Below, piece after piece: positions 1 to 6,606 of a DNA stretch of 7,533 bases. Under the pieces are notes generated by a model. The model made no database searches. It had not been told where the DNA came from and saw only the letters and a list, made by a program, of their open reading frames with translations. A program made the position numbers and the translations under genes. Each line of letters begins with the position of its first letter. Within the stretch, counting starts at the first letter, position 1. Source of the stretch: Eubacteriales Family XIII. Incertae Sedis bacterium (GTDB lineage: Bacteria; Bacillota; Clostridia; Peptostreptococcales; Anaerovoracaceae); the NCBI GenBank assembly GCA_031254995.1, contig JAIRTJ010000091.1:1-7533 (forward strand), written 5' to 3'.

Positions 1-105
1 ATATGACAACCGCGGAAGGCGGTTGTTATATCATAAATGCGGAGCAAGGCGGAGTCATTTATGATAGGGCCAAGTGCGTTTTCGCCGGCGGCGAAAAAAT
101 CGCAC
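1..105. repeat. Cluster of three tandem palindromes (extragenic repeat element)
   Basis: Three inverted repeats lie almost end to end. The first has arms 1-13 and 19-31 with one G.U-compatible mismatch and a 5-base loop. The second has 11-base perfect arms at 29-39 and 56-66, sharing three bases with the first, around a 16-base loop. The third pairs 74-78 with 101-105 and 79-86 with 90-97 around a GGC loop, leaving a 3-base bulge. The first two both carry AAGGCGG (16-22 and 46-52), which suggests related units. None is followed by a T run, so they are not ordinary terminators for either strand. I infer a REP-like or miniature repeat family. The element starts at the window edge and may continue upstream. 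Confidence 0.6.
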
Positions 106-179
106 GGCAGATAAACGGGATAAAAGGCGATCTGAAAAAGGAAGCGGCATAGCCCGCGCGTTTCTCCGAAATAAATGCA

Positions 180-208
180 TTGCCGCAAGAACGAGATTTT
201 TGTATAAT
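180..208 (+). promoter_or_regulatory. SigA-type promoter for the paaK-ACT-pcrA operon
   Basis: A -35 box TTGCCG (180-185) and a perfect -10 box TATAAT (203-208) are separated by exactly 17 bases. Transcription should start near 215. This is the best promoter match in the window. It lies between the palindrome cluster and the first gene, so the operon probably begins here rather than reading through from upstream. Confidence 0.75.
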
Positions 209-341
209 ATTCTTGTTGCGAAAAGTCGCATTTCAAGGTATGTCGGCGTCGTTTCGCGGCGCAAAGCAGGTCGATTGTTGCTGTCCGGGGGGTTAATCGA
301 AGCTTCTTGAATTTCGCGCGGAGTTTGAGCAAAGCAGTGAA

Positions 342-350
342 GGAAGAGGT
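342..350 (+). promoter_or_regulatory. Ribosome binding site that decides the ligase start
   Basis: GGAAGAGGT is strongly purine-rich and ends 7 bases before TTG at 358. The frame also opens at TTG 307, where the only candidate is a G run (287-292) 14 bases upstream. Homologous PaaK proteins begin a few residues before the YYQ-like segment, which also favours 358. Confidence 0.6.
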
Positions 351-357
351 GATTGCG

Positions 358-1653
358 TTGGGTTACTATCAGGAGGATATGGAGCGCGCATCCCGCGAGA
401 CGATGCGGAAATTGCAGGATGAACGTCTCGTCAAAACGGTGAAACACGCCTACGACAACATTCCTTATTACAGGGAAAAGATGAAGGAAAAAGGCGTTGA
501 ACCGGGCGACGTGCGCGGGACGGAAGACATACGAAAATTACCGTTTCTCTCCAAGGAGGATCTGCGCGAATCCTATCCTTACGGATTTTTGGCCAAGCCT
601 CTGTCCGAGTGCGTGCGAATTCAATCGACCAGCGGCACGACGGGAAAACGCGTCGTCGCGTTTTACACGCAAAACGATATAGAGCTTTGGGAGGAGTGTT
701 GCGCGCGCGCCATCGCGGCAGTCGGCGGCACGAAGGAAGATGTGGTGCACGTCTGTTACGGGTACGGCCTGTTCACCGGAGGCCCCGGGCTCAACGGCGG
801 TTCCCATAAGGTGGGTTCGCTTACGCTCCCAATGTCCTCCGGAAACTCGGAGCGACAAATACAGTTTATGACAGATTTGGGTTCAACGATTCTCTGTTGC
901 ACGCCGTCCTATGCGGCTTTTCTCGCCGAAAGCATACACAGCATGGGCGTGCGCGACAAAATCAAGCTGAAAGCAGGAATCTTCGGCGCGGAGGCGTGGA
1001 GCGAGGAGATGCGGCGCGACATCGAGAGGAATCTCGGTATTCGCGCCTACGACATCTACGGTTTGACGGAAATTTCCGGGCCGGGCGTATCATTTGAGTG
1101 CGAAGAACAGATGGGTATGCACATCAATGAGGATCATTTCTTCCCGGAGATCATCGATCCCGAAACGGGAGAGCCTCTGCCATTCGGCGAAAAAGGAGAG
1201 CTCGTTTTCTCGTGCATTACAAAGGAAGCTTTCCCCCTGTTGCGTTACAGGACTCGGGATATCTGTGTTCTGAGCCGCGATGAGTGTTCCTGCGGTCGAA
1301 CGCTCGTCAAGATGTCCAAGCCCATGGGCCGGAGTGACGACATGCTCATCATTCGCGGAGTCAACGTCTTTCCGTCGCAGATTGAGACGGTGCTGATGAA
1401 CGCGGGATATCCCGCCAACTATCAGATCATCGTCGATAGGGTCAAGCACACAGACACCTTCGAGGTGCAGGTGGAGATGACGCCGGAGATGTTTTCGGAC
1501 GAGGTGAGAGAACTCTCCGAACGAGAGGACGAATTGCTGATGTCCATGCGCAATATGCTCGGCATCTCGCCAAGGGTGACATTGGTCAATCCGAGAAGCA
1601 TTGCGCGCAGCGAGGGCAAGGCCGTTCGCGTAATAGACAAGAGGAAGGTATAG
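358..1653 (+). CDS. paaK: Phenylacetate/arylacetate-CoA ligase (PaaK family, ANL superfamily)
   Basis: This predicted cytoplasmic enzyme should activate an aryl acid with ATP to an acyl-adenylate and transfer it to CoA, releasing AMP and PPi. Numbering from TTG 358 (431 residues, normal for the family), the adenylate-forming P-loop STSGTTGK is at 90-97. YGLTE is at 234-238, RYRTRD at 296-301, GRSDD at 324-328 and IRGVNVFPSQIE at 332-343. The likely catalytic lysine of the mobile C-terminal domain is K421, in SEGKAVRV. A CSCGRT segment precedes the hinge, as is common in PaaK. The frame extends to TTG 307 (448 residues), but 358 has the better ribosome binding site. The region after GYGLFTGG reads PGLNGGSHKVG where classical PaaK has GLGAHYGAERLG (from memory), so the substrate may not be phenylacetate. 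Family assignment is secure; the substrate is inferred. It is the first gene of the operon, 29 bases before the ACT gene. Confidence 0.88.
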   Translation: MGYYQEDMERASRETMRKLQDERLVKTVKHAYDNIPYYREKMKEKGVEPGDVRGTEDIRKLPFLSKEDLRESYPYGFLAKPLSECVRIQSTSGTTGKRVVAFYTQNDIELWEECCARAIAAVGGTKEDVVHVCYGYGLFTGGPGLNGGSHKVGSLTLPMSSGNSERQIQFMTDLGSTILCCTPSYAAFLAESIHSMGVRDKIKLKAGIFGAEAWSEEMRRDIERNLGIRAYDIYGLTEISGPGVSFECEEQMGMHINEDHFFPEIIDPETGEPLPFGEKGELVFSCITKEAFPLLRYRTRDICVLSRDECSCGRTLVKMSKPMGRSDDMLIIRGVNVFPSQIETVLMNAGYPANYQIIVDRVKHTDTFEVQVEMTPEMFSDEVRELSEREDELLMSMRNMLGISPRVTLVNPRSIARSEGKAVRVIDKRKV

Positions 1654-1682
1654 AGAATTTGCGAAATGGGAGGGTTGCCGCC

Positions 1683-2114
1683 ATGACGATAGATCAGTTG
1701 TCTGTATTTGTGGAAAATGAGCCGGGCAGATTGGCCGAGGTCACGGAAGTCCTGGGAAAGGCCGATGTGGATCTCCGCGCCATGTCGCTCGCCGATGCGA
1801 GGGATTTCGGCGTTTTGCGCGTCATCGTAAGCGATCCGCGTCGAGCGAGCGAAGTTCTGAAGGACGCGGGTCACGCGGTGACCGTGACGCAGGTTTTGGC
1901 CGTTTCCATTGAGGATAAACCGGGCAGTCTTGCGGGAATACTGCGCGTCCTCGCGGACGCGGGCGTCAGCGTGGAATACCTCTACGCGTTTATCACGAGA
2001 GAGAAGGGCAATGCCTACGTGATCCTTCGCGTGGAGGACAATGCGCGGGCGACGGAGATATTCAGGAGACACGACATAAAGACCGTTGCCGCCAACGAAA
2101 TATACGATCTGTGA
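1683..2114 (+). CDS. Tandem ACT-domain protein, probable amino-acid-binding regulator
   Basis: A 143-residue protein made of two ACT domains and nothing else: about residues 4-70 and 72-140. Each carries the ligand-loop motif between strand 1 and helix 1, PGRL at 14-17 and PGSL at 80-83. ACT domains usually bind amino acids at dimer interfaces, and stand-alone tandem proteins of this kind are often encoded beside PaaK-type ligases in anaerobes. I infer a sensory role in aromatic amino-acid or aryl-acid metabolism; no catalytic or DNA-binding domain is visible. The start at ATG 1683 is chosen because GGGAGG at 1668-1673 sits 9 bases upstream and the protein then starts directly with the first ACT strand. 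The frame is open from TTG 1659, which would add eight residues without purpose. Confidence 0.85.
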   Translation: MTIDQLSVFVENEPGRLAEVTEVLGKADVDLRAMSLADARDFGVLRVIVSDPRRASEVLKDAGHAVTVTQVLAVSIEDKPGSLAGILRVLADAGVSVEYLYAFITREKGNAYVILRVEDNARATEIFRRHDIKTVAANEIYDL

Positions 2115-2148
2115 GAGCGCGACGAATCGAGGGGAACGAGGGTCTTTG

Positions 2149-4368
2149 ATGAAGCAACACAACGCGCTTGACGCGCTCAATCCGCAACAAAGGGAGGCTG
2201 CTCTGCATACGGAGGGTTCTCTTTTGATATTGGCGGGAGCCGGAAGCGGAAAAACCGGCGCGATGACGCATCGCATTGCTCATCTGATCAGGGACAAAGG
2301 CGTCGATCCCTACAATATTCTGGCTGTGACGTTCACGAATAAAGCGGCGAAGGAGATGCGCGATCGCGTCGAAGCATTGGTCGGCGGCGGCGTCAGGATG
2401 TGGATTATGACATTTCACGCCGCGTGTCTTCGCATATTGCGCGCGCACGCGCAGAGCCTCGGATACGGAAAGGATTTCGTCGTCTACGATCCCACAGATC
2501 AACGAGTCGTCGTAAAATCGTGCGTAAAAGCGCGCAATATGGACGACCGCAAATTCACGCCCGCCTACGTTCTTTCCGTGATCGGAAAATGCAAGGAAAA
2601 AGGCGTGAAAGCCGCCCAATTTTCGGAGGAGACGAAAGACAGTCCCATAAATAAGAATTTAGCGATTCTCTACGAGGATTACGAGGCCGTTTTGAAGAAA
2701 AACGACGCCATGGATTTCGACGATCTTATCATGAATACGGTTCTCCTGTTTGAGCGCAACGAGGATGTCCTGAACGAGTATAGAGAGAGATTTCATTACG
2801 TCATGGTCGACGAGTATCAGGATACGAATTTCATGCAGTACCGTTTCGTGAAATTCTTGGCGGAAAAACACGGCAATCTCTGCGTGGTCGGCGACGACGA
2901 TCAGTGCATCTATCAATGGCGCGGCGCCGATATATCGAACATATTGAATTTCGAGAATGACTTCAAAAACGCGAAAGTCGTGAAGCTCGAACAGAACTAC
3001 CGTTCGTTCGGAAACATCCTGAACGGGGCGAATTCCGTTATCGCGAACAACAAATCCAGAAAGTCGAAGAAACTTCGGACGGATAAGGAGGACGGAGAGA
3101 AGATACGATACGCGTTTGTCAGCGACGAGAAGGAGGAAGCGCGTTTCACTGCGCGGGAGATCGCGAAGGAGGTCGAGGAGGGGCGGAACTATCGAGATTT
3201 CGCGGTGCTCTACCGGACGAATGCGCAGTCGCGCAATTTTGAGGAAGCATTTTCCGCTTTTTCTATTCCTTACCGGGTCTTGGGCGGCGTCCGCTATTAT
3301 GACCGCAAGGAGATCAAGGACATGCTCTCCTATCTGCGTTTGGTTCAAAATCCGGCGGACGATCTGGCTCTTTCCCGCATCATAAACGAGCCCAAGCGCG
3401 GAGTCGGCGAAAAGACGCTGGCGAGGATTATCGAATACGCTTCCGCTAATGGTAACAATTTGTTCGACGCGCTCAAGGATGAAGAGGCGCGTTCGATGTT
3501 GTCCGCGAAGTCGCGCGAAGCGGTGCGTCGGATGATCGACGTAATCGACACCTACGCCTCCGAACAAGAAAATCTGCGGATATCCGACATTTACGATGGA
3601 TTGATGATTCGGACCGGCTATGTCGACGCGCTGAAGGAACAGCATTCGGTGGAAGCGGACGGACGAATCGAAAACCTGCTCGAATTCAAATCGGTCATTC
3701 TCGAATACGAAGCGGAGGATCCCGACATCGGCCCCTCCGAATTCCTCGAAAAAATCGCCCTCGTGTCCGATATCGACAATCATGACAGAGACGAAAACGC
3801 GGTGTCGCTCATGACCCTGCACAGCGCAAAAGGGTTGGAGTTTCCCGTCGTGTTCATGCCCGGCATGGAAGAGGGGCTGTTTCCCGGCATTCGTTCCGCG
3901 GAAAGTCCCGGAGGTCTGGAGGAGGAACGGCGGCTGTGCTATGTGGGCATGACGCGCGCCATGGAGAAACTCTATTTGATCAGAGCCGGCGGAAGAACCA
4001 TCTACGGGCGGTACGGCCACACGTTGGAATCCCGATTCCTTCGTGAGATCGACAAGGCGTACGTGGACGGCGCGGAGCTCATGGGCAACGATACGACGGA
4101 ACTCTTCCACGCGCCTGTCGGAAACTTCGACGGCTTTGCGGAGGCGACGGTCATACGCCCCTTTGAGCAATTGAATCGCATCAGGAAAAGCGTCTCGCTT
4201 TCATCGGGCGAGAATTCGGGGCGTTTCGAAAACGGGGATAAAGTGCGTCACAGGAAATTCGGCGAAGGCGTGGTTCTCGACGCCGACGAGCGGACGATTA
4301 CCGTCATGTTTGACAGCGCGGGTCGAAAGAAACTCGCGCGCGACATCGCGCCGTTGGAGAGGATATAG
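2149..4368 (+). CDS. pcrA: ATP-dependent DNA helicase PcrA (UvrD/Rep family, SF1A)
   Basis: A 3'-5' DNA helicase for repair, rolling-circle replication, removal of recombinase filaments and transcription-coupled repair. All helicase motifs of this family are present in its 739 residues (usual length 720-750). The Q-motif region LNPQQREA is followed by Walker A GAGSGKT at 30-36, with AVTFTNKAAKEM and TFHAACLRILR after it. Walker B VDEYQDT is at 220-226, GDDDQCIYQWRGA at 248-260, LEQNYRS at 280-286, TLHSAKGLE at 556-564 and EERRLCYVGMTRA at 592-604. The C-terminal tail, FENGDKVRHRKFGEGVV onward, is the Tudor-like module that in PcrA contacts RNA polymerase. ATG 2149 is chosen over the longer frame from 2086 because GAGGG (2138-2142) lies 6 bases upstream and the protein then starts like other PcrA. 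It follows the ACT gene by 34 bases with no terminator, so the two are probably co-transcribed. Confidence 0.95.
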   Translation: MKQHNALDALNPQQREAALHTEGSLLILAGAGSGKTGAMTHRIAHLIRDKGVDPYNILAVTFTNKAAKEMRDRVEALVGGGVRMWIMTFHAACLRILRAHAQSLGYGKDFVVYDPTDQRVVVKSCVKARNMDDRKFTPAYVLSVIGKCKEKGVKAAQFSEETKDSPINKNLAILYEDYEAVLKKNDAMDFDDLIMNTVLLFERNEDVLNEYRERFHYVMVDEYQDTNFMQYRFVKFLAEKHGNLCVVGDDDQCIYQWRGADISNILNFENDFKNAKVVKLEQNYRSFGNILNGANSVIANNKSRKSKKLRTDKEDGEKIRYAFVSDEKEEARFTAREIAKEVEEGRNYRDFAVLYRTNAQSRNFEEAFSAFSIPYRVLGGVRYYDRKEIKDMLSYLRLVQNPADDLALSRIINEPKRGVGEKTLARIIEYASANGNNLFDALKDEEARSMLSAKSREAVRRMIDVIDTYASEQENLRISDIYDGLMIRTGYVDALKEQHSVEADGRIENLLEFKSVILEYEAEDPDIGPSEFLEKIALVSDIDNHDRDENAVSLMTLHSAKGLEFPVVFMPGMEEGLFPGIRSAESPGGLEEERRLCYVGMTRAMEKLYLIRAGGRTIYGRYGHTLESRFLREIDKAYVDGAELMGNDTTELFHAPVGNFDGFAEATVIRPFEQLNRIRKSVSLSSGENSGRFENGDKVRHRKFGEGVVLDADERTITVMFDSAGRKKLARDIAPLERI

Positions 4369-4381
4369 GCGAAAAGCCTAT
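4365..4381. other. Small hairpin spanning both convergent stop codons
   Basis: ATAGGC (4365-4370) and GCCTAT (4376-4381) form a 6-base-pair stem with a 5-base loop. The stem includes the pcrA stop (4366-4368) and the complement of the ligA stop (4378-4380). On the plus strand a five-T run occurs at 4390-4394, but it is 8 bases past the stem. On the minus strand there is no T run. It is at best a weak bidirectional terminator, and no other terminator is visible for either gene. Confidence 0.3.
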
Positions 4382-6333
4382 GACGCGAGTTTTTGAAATT
4401 CGTCTTCCGATATGATCTTTACGCCCAATTGTTTCGCTTTTTTGTTCTTTGACGACGGCGAATCCGAGTCGTTGTTTATCAGGTAGTCCGTTTTTTCGCT
4501 GACGGCGCTCGCGACCTTGCCGCCCCGACTTTCTATATACGCCTTCAACGCCTCGCGATTGTCGTAATGGAGCAGACTTCCGGTGATGACGAACGTCAGA
4601 TTTTCAAGGCTGCTTCCCTCGACGCGCCCCTCATTCTCGTCAAAGGAAATCTGCGCGAGGATGTGCGCGAGTTTGCCTTTGTTGTCCGGATTCGCAAACC
4701 AATTCGCGAAATTGTCCGCCATGATCTCGCCTATGCCGTCGATGGCGACGAGTTCGTCCGCGCTCGCGTTCTCGATTCGTTCCCAATCGAAGTCGAATGC
4801 CTTGCAGATGAGTTTCGCGTTCGCCGTTCCTATGCCGGGGATGCCCAAGCTGTAGAGCAACCGCGCCTTCGTCGTGAGTCGCGCCGCGTCGATCGCCGCT
4901 ATGAGATTGTCGTAGGAACGCTCGCCGAATCCGTCCGTTTCCGTGATTTCGTCCCTGTATCGATCGATGCGAAACAAGTCCGCGAGTTCGGAAACGAATC
5001 CCTTCGCGATGAATTTTTCCAAGGTCGATTCGGAAATGCCTTCGATGTTGAGCGCATTGCGACCGACGAAATGGGTGAATGATTTGATCTGCCGCGCCAG
5101 GCAATTCTCATTTGCGCAACAGAGGAAGCGCACGCCGCCGCTGTCCTTGATCACCGTCTTCCAACCGCAAACGGGACAGGTCTCCGGCACGGGAATGTTG
5201 CCGCTGCGCGTCAGGTTTTCCGCGATTTGCGGAATGATCATGTTTGCCTTGTAGACGCGTATTTCATCTCCCTCGCCCAAGGCCAATTCCTCCATGATGC
5301 TGACGTTGTGAACGCTCGCCCTGCGGATCGTGGATCCTTCTATTTCCACAGGCTCGAATACAGCGACGGGGTTGATGAGTCCGGTTCTGGACGCGCTCCA
5401 TTCGATTTCGATGAGCGTCGTGGTCGCCTGTTCGTCGGCCCACTTGAACGCGATAGCGTCCTTTGGGAATTTCGCGGTTCGTCCCAGACTTGCGCCGTAA
5501 GCCAGATCGTCGTACGTGAGAGCCAGTCCGTCGGACGGAAGGTCGCTGTCCTTCGCGCGTTCCGCGAAGCGTTTGACCTCATCCTCCACCGTTTCGGACG
5601 TGACGAGCCGGTATTCCGCCGTTTCGAAGCCGAGGGATTCGAGGAATTTCATCTGTTCGTCCGCGGAATTGCGAAAGGTCGCGCCTTCGGCGCGCGTCAA
5701 TCCGAAAGCGTAAAATCTTACGTGCCGCGACGCCGTGATCGCGCTGTTCAGCTGCCGCACGCTGCCGCTGCTGAGATTTCGCGGATTCTTGTATTTGGCG
5801 CCGTCGTCCTCGATCTCCGAGTTGATTCGTTCAAAATCCGAATAACGGATGACCGCTTCCCCGCGCAATAGCAACTCGCCTTTGAAATCTATTCGGAGAG
5901 GGATGTTTTCGAATGTCTCGGCGTTGTGCGTGACGACTTCACCTATGGAGCCGTCCCCGCGAGTGACCGCCTTGAAGAGCTTGCCGTCGCGATAGGTCAA
6001 AGCGATGGTGAGGCCGTCCAATTTCCATGACAGCAGACCCGTTTTGTCGCCGAGCCACGCGGCCAAATCCGCCGCGCTCTTCGTCTTGTCCAATGAAAGG
6101 AGGGGCGACGGATGCGCTTCTTTCCGCAATTCGGAGCTGACGCCGTAGCCCACGCGCTGCGTAGGACTGCCGACCAGAACGGTACGGGTCTCCGCTTCGA
6201 GAGATGCGAGCTCATCGTAGAGCTTGTCGTATTCGATGTCGGGCATGATCTCCCGATTCTCGTCGTAATACGCCTTTGCGGCTTCGTTCAATTTCGGAAT
6301 CAATGTCCTCATGCGATCGAATTTGTCGTTCAT
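4378..6333 (-). CDS. ligA: NAD-dependent DNA ligase LigA, clostridial-type variant
   Basis: Seals nicks between Okazaki fragments and after excision repair, using NAD+. The 651-residue protein has the full domain order: NAD-binding Ia domain (about 1-50), adenylation domain with catalytic lysine K104 in KLDG (104-107), RGEA (157-160), KNPRN (182-186) and AFKW with K297. The OB fold follows at about 305-380. Next come a Cys4 zinc finger (C386, C389, C405, C411), helix-hairpin-helix repeats (about 430-545) and a C-terminal BRCT domain (about 575-651). D32, Y35 and D36 match the essential E. coli residues by number, but the position of E. coli H23 is tyrosine here and the residue two before the catalytic lysine (E113 in E. 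coli) is serine. The start at 6333 gives the usual MNDKFDRM-like beginning; the frame extends upstream to 6429 without homology. Its ribosome binding site is weak (GAGGG about 12 bases upstream). It faces pcrA across 9 bases. Confidence 0.93.
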   Translation of the reverse strand: MNDKFDRMRTLIPKLNEAAKAYYDENREIMPDIEYDKLYDELASLEAETRTVLVGSPTQRVGYGVSSELRKEAHPSPLLSLDKTKSAADLAAWLGDKTGLLSWKLDGLTIALTYRDGKLFKAVTRGDGSIGEVVTHNAETFENIPLRIDFKGELLLRGEAVIRYSDFERINSEIEDDGAKYKNPRNLSSGSVRQLNSAITASRHVRFYAFGLTRAEGATFRNSADEQMKFLESLGFETAEYRLVTSETVEDEVKRFAERAKDSDLPSDGLALTYDDLAYGASLGRTAKFPKDAIAFKWADEQATTTLIEIEWSASRTGLINPVAVFEPVEIEGSTIRRASVHNVSIMEELALGEGDEIRVYKANMIIPQIAENLTRSGNIPVPETCPVCGWKTVIKDSGGVRFLCCANENCLARQIKSFTHFVGRNALNIEGISESTLEKFIAKGFVSELADLFRIDRYRDEITETDGFGERSYDNLIAAIDAARLTTKARLLYSLGIPGIGTANAKLICKAFDFDWERIENASADELVAIDGIGEIMADNFANWFANPDNKGKLAHILAQISFDENEGRVEGSSLENLTFVITGSLLHYDNREALKAYIESRGGKVASAVSEKTDYLINNDSDSPSSKNKKAKQLGVKIISEDEFQKLAS

Positions 6334-6388
6334 CGGTTGTTTTAGCCCTCGTTTCTTCGTGTCGCTCGGTGTGCTTTCTCTTCGATAC

Positions 6389-6418
6389 AATGTACCATAC
6401 ATGAGCCGCCCGTGTCCA
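6389..6418 (-). promoter_or_regulatory. Probable ligA promoter with an overlapping palindrome
   Basis: Read on the minus strand, TGGACA (6413-6418) matches the -35 consensus at five of six bases. It is followed by an 18-base spacer and TACATT (6389-6394), with TG placed as an extended -10. Transcription would start near 6382, about 50 bases before the ligA start. A palindrome, ATGTA-CCA-TACAT (6390-6402 on the plus strand), overlaps the -10 box and could be an operator or chance. The -10 box matches only four of six bases. Confidence 0.4.
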
Positions 6419-6491
6419 TCCGCTTTCATTCGGCTCCGATTTGGAATGCGGCAACCGCTGAGAATCCGAGGCGGGCATTATCATTGATAAC

Positions 6492-6522
6492 TTGCGACAT
6501 TCGCCCCGTTTTGTGTTATACT
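6492..6522 (+). promoter_or_regulatory. Extended -10 promoter for the AIR-synthase-like gene
   Basis: TGTTATACT (6514-6522) fits the extended -10 form TGnTATAAT with one mismatch. A possible -35, TTGCGA at 6492-6497, is separated from it by 19 bases, longer than ideal, as is tolerated with extended -10 elements. Predicted transcription start is near 6529, leaving a leader of about 78 bases. Confidence 0.55.
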
Positions 6523-6530
6523 TGCTTAGG

Positions 6531-6557
6531 GCGCCGGGCGGTCTCGCCGCCCCGCGC
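6531..6557 (+). other. GC-rich hairpin in the 5' leader of the AIR-synthase-like gene
   Basis: GCGC (6531-6534) pairs with GCGC (6554-6557), and GGGCGG (6536-6541) pairs with CCGCCC (6547-6552). This gives ten base pairs interrupted by one C-C mismatch, with a 5-base loop. It lies right at the predicted 5' end of the transcript and is not followed by T residues, so it is not a terminator. It might stabilise the mRNA or have a regulatory role; no known riboswitch is recognised. Confidence 0.4.
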
Positions 6558-6606
6558 AAATGCAATAAGGCGTTTTACGGAGCGATCGACATCGCGCGAA
6601 GTCATA

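Larger units (their letters stand above)
106..357 (+). other. Non-coding upstream region and leader of the aryl-CoA ligase operon
   Basis: No convincing gene lies here. Open frames on both strands give arginine-rich, low-complexity translations and overlap the palindromes and the promoter. The region holds the promoter at 180-208 and, if transcription starts near 215, a leader of about 140 bases to the TTG start at 358. Two weak stems can be drawn in the leader: 217-221 with 226-230, and 271-276 with 295-300. The loop of the second contains a run of six G at 287-292. I see no T-box, no known riboswitch signature and no terminator-like stem followed by U residues. Confidence 0.5.

Noticed and set aside
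79..100. Possible rho-independent terminator at the third palindrome
   Set aside because: The stem is preceded, not followed, by T residues on both strands, so no U tract follows the hairpin.
74..310. Small plus-strand frame of 78 codons at the left edge
   Set aside because: The translation is arginine-rich with no family resemblance. It overlaps a palindrome and runs through the operon promoter.
215..357. Possible T-box or amino-acid riboswitch in the operon leader
   Set aside because: The conserved T-box antiterminator sequence is absent, and there is no terminator hairpin with a U run.
2236..2262. Walker A of PcrA followed by G-A instead of the usual R-V
   Set aside because: The invariant GxGKT residues are intact and the following positions vary in the family, so I do not treat this as a loss of function.
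1422..2276. Minus-strand open frame of 284 codons across the ligase/ACT/pcrA junctions
   Set aside because: It overlaps three well-supported genes and their ribosome binding sites and shows no recognisable domain.
2659..4170. Long minus-strand open frame (503 codons) opposite pcrA
   Set aside because: It lies wholly antisense to a clear pcrA with all helicase motifs. Its translation resembles no family, and such mirror frames arise from codon bias in moderately GC-rich genes.
6334..6429. Upstream extension of LigA by 32 residues
   Set aside because: The extension has no resemblance to LigA N-termini and contains the predicted promoter. Starting at 6333 puts D32, Y35 and D36 at the same residue numbers as in E. 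coli LigA.
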